DNA from: Niveispirillum sp. SYP-B3756
GTDB lineage: Bacteria; Pseudomonadota; Alphaproteobacteria; Azospirillales; Azospirillaceae
DNA: 64,000 nucleotides
NCBI RefSeq assembly: GCF_009495745.1
Contig: NZ_WIDQ01000013.1
Coordinates: 1 to 64,000 of the forward strand
Direction of reading: 5' to 3'
A program made the translations under genes and the position numbers. Positions within the stretch are counted from its first letter, which is position 1. Each line of letters begins with the position of its first letter. The notes below the pieces were generated by a model. It had not been told where the DNA came from, ran no database searches, and saw only the letters and a list, made by a program, of their open reading frames with translations. Of this stretch, positions 8,330 through 14,695 are shown in pieces.

Positions 8330-8947
8330 TCAGGGCACCAAAATTGGCACGACCTCGCCAATTTTCTTATCCAGGGCGGCGACACCGCTTCGAAGCAGGG
8401 TGCTTCTTGTAAGAATTGTAACGACCGAGTTACCTTTTTCGGATTTTACCTGCTCTTCGTCCAAATCCTTCAGTTTCTGCAAGTCTTCCGCCTCTACGCC
8501 GATTTCCACCAGCTTATCATATATGGCGGGAAGACATTTTCTGAAGAGGAACTCGTCGCTGACCCCATTAGAGGGGCAGTGGAAATTATTGGCCCAAGCG
8601 TCATTAAGGGCTCGTCCAGCCTTCAGAACGCTATTGATGCGATCCATTTGTTCAACTGTGATCGCATTTTCCGGAACAGCCATCCGTGCTTGGGTGTCAA
8701 TCTCCACCAGCATCTCTTCAAGTTTGGTTCGCGTTATGTCACTGGCGATCTGCGCCTGCAAGCGCACCAAACCTTCGCGTATGGCCGTCCGGCGCGGATT
8801 TTCTTGGTTCTGCGGCGGCGCGGGTGGAGTTGCTTCGGCTTCTGCCTTGGTGGGGGCTTCCGCAGCCCCGTCCTTCTTCTGATTGTCAAAACACCCGGTC
8901 AGTGCCAGCACCAGGGCCAGGGCGGTGGTAAGCTTCATCAAACGCAT
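8330..8947 (-). CDS. Lipoprotein moron gene in prophage
   Basis: A 206-residue predicted lipoprotein on the strand opposite the surrounding phage genes. MRLMKLTTALALVLALTGC is a lipoprotein signal with the acylated cysteine at C19. A low-complexity linker (DGAAEAPTKAEAEATPPAPP) leads to a helical domain rich in acidic and basic residues with two cysteines (C about 126 and 136). The ATG at 8945-8947 has GGAGAG eight bases upstream. Its GC content is visibly lower than in the neighbours, and it interrupts the early/middle gene order, so it looks like a moron (cargo) gene. Superinfection exclusion or an envelope effect is a guess; no family is recognised. Confidence 0.7.
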   Translation of the reverse strand: MRLMKLTTALALVLALTGCFDNQKKDGAAEAPTKAEAEATPPAPPQNQENPRRTAIREGLVRLQAQIASDITRTKLEEMLVEIDTQARMAVPENAITVEQMDRINSVLKAGRALNDAWANNFHCPSNGVSDEFLFRKCLPAIYDKLVEIGVEAEDLQKLKDLDEEQVKSEKGNSVVTILTRSTLLRSGVAALDKKIGEVVPILVP

Positions 8948-8970
8948 GGTTTTTCTCTCCACATACACAA

Positions 8971-9402
8971 GTGCGGCGCATCATGGCGAGGCAATTTCCG
9001 CCTGTCCACGGGAAAGCAACCGTGACGGCGCCGCCCATCGATACGCGCGGCTGGCCGCCGGGGCTGGTGGAGGTTGCCTCCCGGATCGGGGCGGAGGCGG
9101 CGTTGAAGCTGGCGCGCGAATATGGCGGCGTGCGGCTTTATGTGCCGCAAACCATGCGGTCCGGCCACCCGATTGCCCGGCTGATCGGCCTGGTGGCGGC
9201 ACAGGCCCTGTGCGACTGGCGGCCGGGGGAACAGCTGGAACTGCCGACGCTCTATGCCATGCGGGCCAAGAAAGCCATGATCATCAAGGCCGAAGGCAGC
9301 AACCGCGCCATCGCGCGCAGCCTGGGTGTCAGCGAGCGCTATGTCCGCCAGGTGCGCAATGCCGGCCGCACCCGCGAGGGGGAGCCGGATTTGTTTGAAT
9401 AA
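8971..9402 (+). CDS. mor: Mor-family middle operon transcriptional activator
   Basis: A DNA-binding activator of the Mu Mor/C family, 143 residues (139 if the second ATG at 8983 is used). The conserved beta strand GGVRLYVPQ lies at about residues 51-59. The helix-turn-helix NRAIARSLGVSERYVRQVRN (about 110-129) matches the Mor DNA-binding domain. Mor binds middle promoters together with RNA polymerase and switches on expression of late activator and lysis/tail genes. Only 23 bases separate its start from that of the divergent lipoprotein gene. I find no second Mor/C paralog in the window to serve as late activator C. Confidence 0.85.
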   Translation: MRRIMARQFPPVHGKATVTAPPIDTRGWPPGLVEVASRIGAEAALKLAREYGGVRLYVPQTMRSGHPIARLIGLVAAQALCDWRPGEQLELPTLYAMRAKKAMIIKAEGSNRAIARSLGVSERYVRQVRNAGRTREGEPDLFE

Positions 9403-9428
9403 GTGTTTGCGGGAATGACGGTTAACAT

Positions 9429-9461
9429 CAAATCCCGTTGATGCGAACGCACCGGGATTTG
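9429..9461. other. Hairpin between mor and the endolysin gene
   Basis: CAAATCCCG (9429-9437) pairs perfectly with CGGGATTTG (9453-9461) around a 15-base loop. No uridine run follows, so it is not a classical terminator. GGCGGCGACCGCC follows at once (9466-9478), recalling the second stem of the structured repeat described for 11477, 13053 and 14569. This may be a degenerate partial copy. Confidence 0.4.
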
Positions 9462-9560
9462 GCCCGGCGGCGACCGCCAGCCCCCCCCCGGAACAAATTC
9501 CCCCCGGATGGCGGGGGCCCCCCCTTCTACCATCCGGCCCCTGTACAACGGGGGAAAATC

Positions 9561-10076
9561 ATGTTGCCCATCCATCTTGCACGTTATGTCGTTCAGCCCA
9601 CCCTGGCCCATATGGGCGAAGGGTTGCGGGGGTTCGAAACGCTGCCGGCGGTCTGGCTGGTGGTGGGGACGGCGGCGGTGGAAAGCGGCTTTCGCGCCAT
9701 CGATCAGCATAGCGGACCGGGCGACCGGACCTGGGGCCCCGCCTATGGGTTCTGGCAGATCGAACCGGCCACGGCCGAGGATATCCATAATAATTACCTG
9801 CATTTCCGCTCCGGCCTGGACCAGCGGCTGCAACGGCTGCTGGCCGCCCGGCCCGACCGCACGGCGCAACTGGCGACCAACCTGTCCTATGCGGCGGCCT
9901 TGTGCCGGCTGATCTATTGGCGGCAGGCGGATTGCGTGCTGCCCCAGACGGTGGACCCCGCCCGCTTCGCCGCCCTGTGGAAGCGGTTCTACAACACGCC
10001 GGCCGGGGCCGGCACAGAGGCGCAGTTTCTGGAAAGCTGGCAGCGGCTGGTCGCCCCCTGGCTGGAGCCTTTGTGA
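9561..10076 (+). CDS. Phage endolysin, lysozyme/transglycosylase-like
   Basis: A 171-residue lysozyme-superfamily protein. LVVGTAAVESGFRAIDQHSG contains the probable catalytic glutamate, and GPAYGFWQIEPATAEDIHNN is the typical substrate-cleft segment of lytic transglycosylase-like phage enzymes. It should cleave peptidoglycan for lysis or tail penetration. The start at 9561 has GGGGGAAA six bases upstream; a longer in-frame reading from 9438 begins in proline-rich non-homologous sequence. There is no signal peptide, so it would need a holin, and the next gene is a good candidate, overlapping by one base (TGATG). Confidence 0.8.
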   Translation: MLPIHLARYVVQPTLAHMGEGLRGFETLPAVWLVVGTAAVESGFRAIDQHSGPGDRTWGPAYGFWQIEPATAEDIHNNYLHFRSGLDQRLQRLLAARPDRTAQLATNLSYAAALCRLIYWRQADCVLPQTVDPARFAALWKRFYNTPAGAGTEAQFLESWQRLVAPWLEPL

Positions 10077-10408
10077 TGGACCCTCGTTTCTGGCGCGCCC
10101 TGATCGCGGCCCTGGTGCCGCTGGCCCTGCTGCTGGGCTTTCTGGCCGCCGCCCTGGTGCTGCCGGCCCGCGCCGATGAACCCATCACCCTGCAACTCTC
10201 CCCCGCCCTGGCCGGGTTGGGGGAGGCGTTGTTATCCGCGCTGGTGCTGTTGCTGGCCTGGGCGATCCGCCGCCTGACCCGCTATCTATCCAGCCGCCAG
10301 GCCACCCGCCTGCGCCGCCTGGCCGAACAGGCCCTGGATGCGCAGTTGGATGCCGCCCTGTCGCCGCCGCCCCCGTCGCGCAAACGCGGGGGCCGGGGGC
10401 AGAAATAA
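10076..10408 (+). CDS. Putative holin or small membrane protein of the lysis module
   Basis: A 110-residue membrane protein. Two hydrophobic segments (about residues 7-31: LIAALVPLALLLGFLAAALV; about 45-63: LGEALLSALVLLLAWAI) precede a basic, helical C-terminus (RRLTRYLSSRQATRLRRLAE, ending SRKRGGRGQK). Two-helix topology, small size, charged tail and direct overlap with the endolysin stop codon support a holin role. The assignment rests on topology and context, not on a recognised family. Confidence 0.65.
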   Translation: MDPRFWRALIAALVPLALLLGFLAAALVLPARADEPITLQLSPALAGLGEALLSALVLLLAWAIRRLTRYLSSRQATRLRRLAEQALDAQLDAALSPPPPSRKRGGRGQK

Positions 10409-10437
10409 CGCGGGGGCAGGGGGGCGCTCCCGACACA

Positions 10438-10610
10438 CTACCGTCACCCTTTTTCTCTCCACCGTCACCCTTTCTCTCCACCGTCACCCCGGCGCAGGCC
10501 GGGGTCCAGGTTCGTAGAGCAAAGCGCTTGTGGCCCCTGGACCCCGGCCTTCGCCGGGGTGACGGTAAGGAGAGAAAGGGTGACGGTAAGGAGAGAAGGG
10601 GTGACGGTAG
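10438..10610. repeat. REP-like palindrome (type 2) with flanking tandem half-units
   Basis: Arms at 10480-10509 and 10537-10566 (ACCGTCACCCCGGCG.../...CGCCGGGGTGACGGT) are inverted with one mismatch. The spacer contains TTCGTAGAGCAAAGCGC. Outside the arms, CACCGTCACCCTTTCTCT units repeat on the left and their complements (GGAGAGAAAGGGTGACGGTA) on the right. The whole block lies where a Mu-like phage normally has its head genes. Confidence 0.85.
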
Positions 10611-10752
10611 TGAGAGAGCGGGAGCGGTGGGCGGTGGTGCTCTCCATCGTCATCCCCACTTTCCACCGTCATCCAGGCTGCGGCGCACGCGCAGGGGGCG
10701 TATAAGACGGGACGCCTCCCCTCTCTCCCCCGCCCAGCTCCCCCAAAAGAAA

Positions 10753-10791
10753 GCCGGCCGCGCAACACCCCTTGCGCGGCCGGCTTTTTTT
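10753..10791 (+). terminator. Strong rho-independent terminator
   Basis: GCCGGCCGCGCAA (10753-10765) pairs perfectly with TTGCGCGGCCGGC (10772-10784) and is followed by seven T residues. It would end transcription from the early/lysis segment before the tail genes, implying that the tail module has its own promoter. Confidence 0.9.
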
Positions 10792-10896
10792 GTCCCCCAC
10801 CCGCAGGCGGAACTGCTTCCCGCTGTAGGGGGGAGGGCGGCCCCCTTACCTTCCGGCCATCGCGCTGATCACCAGCCAGCAGAACGGGGACCATCC

Positions 10897-10953
10897 ATGG
10901 CCAGACAGCTCAGCGGAAACCAAGCTTTTGCCCCGGCGGCGGTGCTGTCATGA
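10897..10953 (+). CDS. Possible 18-residue leader peptide upstream of the tail genes
   Basis: ATG at 10897, preceded by AACGGGGA, opens MARQLSGNQAFAPAAVLS. Its stop overlaps the start of the tail terminator gene (ATGA at 10950-10953). It could be a translation-coupling leader, or the scar of a gene lost with the head module. There is no homology evidence. Confidence 0.3.
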   Translation: MARQLSGNQAFAPAAVLS

Positions 10954-11438
10954 GCGGGCTGGTGGCCATCCGGGAGGCCATCGCCACCCGCCTGCTGTCC
11001 GTGCCGGAGATCGGCCGGGTGCATGATTGGGAACGGCCTTTTACCACAGCCGCCGGGTTGCAGCAATTTTACGGCTGGCCGGCGGAGACGGCGGAAGCCC
11101 CCATCCGGGGCTGGTGCGTTACGCTGCGGCGGTTCTGCGGCAGCCCGGCGCGTACCGGCCGGGGCCGGCGCATCACCTGCCAGTGGCGCATCACCGGTTA
11201 CCTGTCGCTGCAAGATGCGGCGGCGTCGGAGATCACCCTGACCGGCCTGATCGACAACATCGCCGCCGCCTTTGATGCCGATCCCACCCTGGGCGGCACG
11301 GTGTCCCGCTGCGCCAAGGGGGAACCGCCCGACACGCTGGCCGGCATTCAGTTCCGCAAGATCACCGTGCTGCGCCTGCCCGAAACCCCGCCCTGCCACG
11401 AGGTGTGGCTGACCCTGCCCACGCAGCATTTCGCCTGA
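10950..11438 (+). CDS. Putative tail terminator (tail completion) protein
   Basis: A 162-residue protein directly upstream of the tail tube gene, the place of tail terminators in long-tailed phages. MSGLVAIREAIATRLLSVP is the usual N-terminal helix. LTGLIDNIAAAFDADPTLGG, then a beta-rich end (IQFRKITVLRLP, HEVWLTLPTQHF), resembles gpU/Gp37-like terminators, which cap the tail tube and join it to the head. The sequence match is by pattern only. Its presence is notable because the head it should attach to is not encoded here. Confidence 0.55.
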   Translation: MSGLVAIREAIATRLLSVPEIGRVHDWERPFTTAAGLQQFYGWPAETAEAPIRGWCVTLRRFCGSPARTGRGRRITCQWRITGYLSLQDAAASEITLTGLIDNIAAAFDADPTLGGTVSRCAKGEPPDTLAGIQFRKITVLRLPETPPCHEVWLTLPTQHFA

Positions 11439-11476
11439 GGTCACCATGGCACCACCCTTCGCGGCGCAGAAGAGCA

Positions 11477-11569
11477 GGCCGGGAACCGGCCCGGCGGCGA
11501 CGGCCGCCGCGCGGCACGTGCCGCGTGAAGCCAAGCTGCCGGAGGCAGCGCCCGGCACTTGAGGGAACA
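11477..11569 (+). ncRNA. Structured intergenic repeat, copy A
   Basis: Consecutive stems occur in the 312-base gap before the tail tube gene: GGCCGG-GAA-CCGGCC (11477-11491), GGCGGC-GACG-GCCGCC (11493-11508), GCGGCAC/GTGCCGC (11511-11524) and CTGCC-GGA-GGCAG (11536-11548). The tail GCCCGGCACTTGAGGGAACA lies at 11550-11569. Copies B (13053-13160, minus) and C (14569-14675) share the linkers GAAGCCAAG and CTTGAGGGAACA and the loops, while the stem bases change in a compensating way. The function is unknown. Confidence 0.6.
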
Positions 11570-11750
11570 AAGAAACACACCCAACCGAGGGGGGCCGCAA
11601 CAGGGGTGACCGCAACCACGGGCACCCCGGCACCCCTGGCCAGAAGAAGAACAAGAAGACCGGCCAACGGCCTCCCCACCCCCAACACAGCTTTGCTGAA
11701 ACCAAAAACCCGGCCGCGCCCGCGATGTGCCCGCCGGTAAGGAGACACTC

Positions 11751-13010
11751 ATGCCCATTCTCAGCAGCCCGAAGAATTACCGCGAGCAGATTCTGCTGGC
11801 CAAGGCGGAAGCCAGCTATGGCGTGGATGCCGGCCCGACGGGCGCCAATGCGCTGCGCTGCTATGACGTGCAGATCAAGCCGCTGCAGGCCGACAAGAAG
11901 ACCCGCAGCTACATTCAGCCGCATCTGGGTGCGCGGCCCAGCCTGATGGCGATGCAGCGCAGCGAAATCAGCTTCAAGGTGGAAGCCTGCGGCGCCGGTG
12001 TGGCCGGCGAGCTGCCGCCCCACCATGATCTGCTGCGCGCCTGTGCGCTGAATTCCACCCAGGTGGCCGCCACGCCGACATCCACCATCGCCTCCATCGC
12101 CACCTATGGCGCTGGCGGCGGCGGCACCGTCACCTATACCCGCACGGCCGCCTATGCCGGCGTGCTGGCCCGCACGGTGACGGCCACCTGCACCACGGCG
12201 GGCGCCAGCGGTGCCGCCACGTTCACCATCGCCGCCCCGGCGGTGGGCCATCTGCCGGCCTATAATGTCACCAACGTCACCCTGACCGATGGCACGGCGC
12301 TGGCGCTGCCGGGCGGGGCCAGCATCACGCCGACGGTGGGCACTGCCTTTACCGTGGGCAATACGTTCTCCATCGCGCTGACCCCGGCGGAAACCCGCTA
12401 CGAGCGCACGTCCGACCGCGCCACCCACGGTTCCGTCAGCCTGTACATGATGATCGATGATGAACGTCACAAGATCGTCGGCGCGCGCGGCACGGTGAAG
12501 CTGGTGCTGGGCATTGGCGAATTCCCCTATTTCGAATTCTCCATGACCGGTTATTTCGCACCGCCGGAACTGGCCGTGGCCCCGATCGGCGATTTCAGCG
12601 ACTGGACCGATCCGCTGCATATCGCCGCCGACAGTTCCAGCCTGTGGCTGGCCAACAAGGAACTGGTGGCCAACAATGCCGAACTGGACCTGGCCAACAC
12701 CTATGCCCTGAAGGAACGTATCGGCCGCCGCGCCGTGCGCATCAACGAATGGGCGACCAAGTTCACCAGCACGGTGGAAGCCCCGGCCCTGGCCGATCTG
12801 GACCTGTGGAACGTGTCGCAGAGCCGCACCCGCATCACCGCCCAGGTGCTGCATGGCAAGGTGCCGGGCAATGCGCTGTTCATCGATCTGGCCTCCATGC
12901 AGATCGACGCGCCCAGCCCGTCGGAAGATGAATCCGATTACATGCTGGGCATCACCGGCGACGTGCTGCCCGTGCAGGGCGATGACGAGCTGAAGCTCTG
13001 TTTCCGTTAA
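11751..13010 (+). CDS. Major tail tube protein with Ig-like insert
   Basis: A 419-residue phage tail tube protein. The N-terminal region (PILSSPKNYREQILLAKAE, then GVDAGPTGANALRCYDVQIK) and the C-terminal region (TSTVEAPALADLDLWN, then HGKVPGNALFIDLASMQID) fit tail tube proteins of siphoviruses. Between them, residues about 105-210 (TYGAGGGGTVTYTRTA..., TFTIAAPAVGHLPAYNVTN) form a threonine/alanine/glycine-rich insert like the decorative Ig-like domains on phage tails. ATG 11751 has TAAGGAG nine bases upstream. It should polymerise around the tape measure to form the tail shaft. Confidence 0.75.
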   Translation: MPILSSPKNYREQILLAKAEASYGVDAGPTGANALRCYDVQIKPLQADKKTRSYIQPHLGARPSLMAMQRSEISFKVEACGAGVAGELPPHHDLLRACALNSTQVAATPTSTIASIATYGAGGGGTVTYTRTAAYAGVLARTVTATCTTAGASGAATFTIAAPAVGHLPAYNVTNVTLTDGTALALPGGASITPTVGTAFTVGNTFSIALTPAETRYERTSDRATHGSVSLYMMIDDERHKIVGARGTVKLVLGIGEFPYFEFSMTGYFAPPELAVAPIGDFSDWTDPLHIAADSSSLWLANKELVANNAELDLANTYALKERIGRRAVRINEWATKFTSTVEAPALADLDLWNVSQSRTRITAQVLHGKVPGNALFIDLASMQIDAPSPSEDESDYMLGITGDVLPVQGDDELKLCFR

Positions 13011-13012
13011 GT

Positions 13013-13048
13013 TTTTCCGGGTTTCCCGGAAAAATTTAACGGGGTTTT
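13013..13048 (+). terminator. Possible terminator after the tail tube gene
   Basis: TTTTTCCGGG pairs with CCCGGAAAAA around a TTT loop (13013-13035), right after the tail tube stop. Further T-rich sequence (GGGGTTTTTT) follows at about 13041-13050. It may limit read-through so that tail tube mRNA is most abundant. Confidence is moderate because no T run follows the stem immediately. Confidence 0.5.
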
Positions 13049-13052
13049 TTCC

Positions 13053-13160
13053 TGTTCCCTCAGGCGCCGGGCGGGCGCATCCGCGCCCTTGGCTTAACGC
13101 CGCACGTGCGGCGCGGCGGCAGTCGCCGCCGGGCTGGTTGCCGGTAAAGGCAACCAGCCC
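13053..13160 (-). ncRNA. Structured intergenic repeat, copy B (inverted)
   Basis: Read on the minus strand, the order of stems matches copy A. The outer hairpin is a perfect 12-bp stem (GGGCTGGTTGCC with GGCAACCAGCCC, 13131-13160). Then come GGCGGC-GACT-GCCGCC (13115-13130), GCCGCAC/GTGCGGC (13099-13112) and GGGCGC-GGAT-GCGCCC (13073-13088), ending in CCTGAGGGAACA (13053-13064). Stem 2 and stem 3 differ from copy A at both paired positions, so pairing is preserved. Confidence 0.6.
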
Positions 13161-13243
13161 GGGTCGGGCCTGGGGGGCCGTTCTTCGCAATGGCCTCCCC
13201 GGGTCGGGCCGCTCTCTTTGGTGCTTTCTACGGTTCCCGCCTT

Positions 13244-13445
13244 CTCACCACCGTCACCCCACTCACCACCGTCACCCCACTCACCACCGTCACCCCACTC
13301 ACCACCGTCACCCCACTCACCACCGTCACCCCCACTCACCACCGTCACCCCCACTCACTACCGTCACCCCGGCGAAGGCCGGGGTCCAGGTTCGTAGAGC
13401 AATGCGCCTGTGAGTCTGGATCCCGGCCTTCGCCGGGATGACGGT
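13244..13445. repeat. Tandem CACCGTCACCCC array plus REP-like palindrome (type 2)
   Basis: About seven head-to-tail 18-19 bp units (ACTCACCACCGTCACCCC) at 13244-13370 lead into a palindrome with arms at 13360-13389 and 13416-13445 and the spacer TTCGTAGAGCAATGCGC. The arms carry two or three mismatches. The tandem units look like an expansion of one end of the palindrome. It occupies the 576-base gap between the tail tube and the chaperone gene. Confidence 0.85.
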
Positions 13446-13586
13446 GGAGAGTGGGGATGGCGGTGGAGAGAGCACCACAGCCCACGTGAGCACCACAGCC
13501 CACGCGGGTACCACCACCCACGCAGGCACCAACCGCCTTCCCCCTCCACCCACAACCCTTTTTCCTATCTTCCAGGAGTTCCCACC

Positions 13587-14024
13587 ATGGGTTTGAAAGT
13601 CGCTTCCGAAGTCACCGTCCGTCGCAAGGCCATCATCCGCGAGCCGCGCAACGACCATTCCTTCTATGACCACAGCGTGAAGATCGACTTCACCATCATG
13701 GCCAACAGCGAGGAAGACGAGCTGTACAAGCAGACCTTCGTGGCCCCGCTGCGCTCTGACTTCGTGACCGACGAGGATTACCGCCGCGCCGTGCAGGAAC
13801 ATGAAGCACAGGCCCGTGGCTATGCCCGCAAGCTGTTGACCAAGGTGGTCACCGGCTGGCCGTCGGACAAGAAGGAAAGCGGCCTGGAAGACGCCAATGG
13901 CGAGGCGCTGGCCTTCTCGGACGAGGCGTTGGCCCAGCTTCTGGAACTGCCCTACGCCGTCACCGGCCTGGTGAAGGCGTACCGTGAAGCGGTGGAAGGC
14001 AAGGGCGGTCAGCGGGGAAACTGA
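13587..14024 (+). CDS. Tail assembly chaperone (G-like)
   Basis: A 145-residue protein at the place of lambda gpG, between tail tube and tape measure. MGLKVASEVTVRRKAIIREP is followed by beta strands (VKIDFTIMANSEEDELYKQT) and a helical C-terminal half (DEALAQLLELPYAVTGLVKAYREAVEG). The ATG at 13587 has CCAGGAG eight bases upstream. A GGGAAAC slippery heptamer sits directly before the stop, so a fraction of ribosomes should make a longer G-T fusion. The chaperone binds the tape measure and recruits tail tube subunits. Confidence 0.75.
   Translation: MGLKVASEVTVRRKAIIREPRNDHSFYDHSVKIDFTIMANSEEDELYKQTFVAPLRSDFVTDEDYRRAVQEHEAQARGYARKLLTKVVTGWPSDKKESGLEDANGEALAFSDEALAQLLELPYAVTGLVKAYREAVEGKGGQRGN
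14015..14021 (+). promoter_or_regulatory. Programmed -1 frameshift slippery site
   Basis: G GGA AAC in the zero frame is a canonical X XXY YYZ heptamer, placed directly in front of the TGA stop (14022-14024). Slipping back one base moves ribosomes into a frame that stays open to 14407. Lambda G-T uses GGGAAAG at the same point in the same pair of genes. Confidence 0.8.
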
Positions 14025-14407
14025 TCGGGTTCGCCGAGGCCTGGGCGCGTGGGTTCCGGCCCGCGCGCCTGAGCGAGGCCGAGGCGGGCGATCAGCTGGC
14101 GCGGTTGACGGGGCAGGCGGATGCCCCGCCACCACCGCCCTCCGCTCCCCCCGCCCCGGAACGGCGGGAGGATTACCCGGTTCTGGAATGCCTGGTGCCG
14201 CTGGCCCTGCTGTTCCTGCGTGCTGCCAGCTCCATGCGCCGCCCCGCCATGGGCGGCCCGCCGCTGGGCATGGATTGGGTGCAGGTACAGGCCCTGGCCA
14301 GCATGACCGGTTTTCCCATCACCGCCTGGGACGTGGACACGCTGGACGACATGGCCGCCACCGCCTGCACCATCCTGCACGAACAGGCGGCGCGGCTGAG
14401 TGATTAA
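14021..14407 (+). CDS. Tail assembly chaperone frameshift extension (T-like, DUF1799-like)
   Basis: A 128-codon extension in the -1 frame, read only after slippage at 14015-14021. It continues LIGFAEAWARGFRPARLSEAE, a proline-rich linker (DAPPPPPSAPPAPERRE) and then LVPLALLFLRAASSM and GMDWVQVQALASMTG. The last block resembles the DUF1799 phage family (GLDW.QV.A). No good independent start codon exists; the first candidate inside is a TTG at 14105 without a ribosome-binding site. The fusion would have about 273 residues. Confidence 0.7.
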   Translation: MIGFAEAWARGFRPARLSEAEAGDQLARLTGQADAPPPPPSAPPAPERREDYPVLECLVPLALLFLRAASSMRRPAMGGPPLGMDWVQVQALASMTGFPITAWDVDTLDDMAATACTILHEQAARLSD

Positions 14408-14473
14408 GCGGGGGGAGACGGCCAGGAACCCGGCGCGCCCTTGTTTTTCAATCCCTTGCCCTTTCTCCCCCCA

Positions 14474-14496
14474 TCATTCCCGTCTTCGCGGGAATG
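14474..14496. repeat. Short REP-like hairpin
   Basis: TCATTCCCG-TCTT-CGCGGGAATGA is a compact version of the type 1 REP palindrome at 7601, lacking the long spacer. It lies between the chaperone pair and the tape measure gene. Confidence 0.65.
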
Positions 14497-14568
14497 ACGG
14501 TTTAAGGCGCTGGAAAACATCAGGAAATCTCGCTCGGCGACTGCCGCCGTTTCCGGGAACATTTAACA

Positions 14569-14675
14569 CCAAGGGGCATGTCACATGACCCTTGGAGGCC
14601 AGCGACTGCTGGCTCAGCACCTCGTGGCGCGCGAAGCCAAGGCGGCGGAGCCGCCGCCCGGCGCTTGAGGGAACA
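14569..14675 (+). ncRNA. Structured intergenic repeat, copy C
   Basis: This copy sits just upstream of the tape measure gene. CCAAGGG/CCCTTGG with inner CATG/CATG pairing forms the outer hairpin (14569-14595). GCCAGC-GACT-GCTGGC (14598-14613) and GGCGGC-GGA-GCCGCC (14641-14655) follow, and the tail GCTTGAGGGAACA ends at 14675. The second stem is weak in this copy. A broken partial copy (GGCGACTGCC, then CGGGAACATTTAACA) lies immediately before, at about 14533-14567. Confidence 0.6.
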
Positions 14676-14695
14676 TTTAACAAGGACACCCTGCC

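Noticed and set aside
10500-10530. GGTTCGTAGAGCAA resembling a tRNA T-arm in the REP spacers
   Set aside because: No acceptor, D or anticodon arms fit around it. The same stretch recurs as the spacer of a palindromic repeat at 13390 and 38756.
13244-13370. Short regularly repeated units suggesting a CRISPR array
   Set aside because: The 18-19 bp units follow one another without unique spacers and share their sequence with the REP arm beside them. No cas gene is near.
14105-14407. A separate gene starting at TTG 14105
   Set aside because: No ribosome-binding site, and the frame continues upstream to the GGGAAAC heptamer, so a frameshift extension explains it better.
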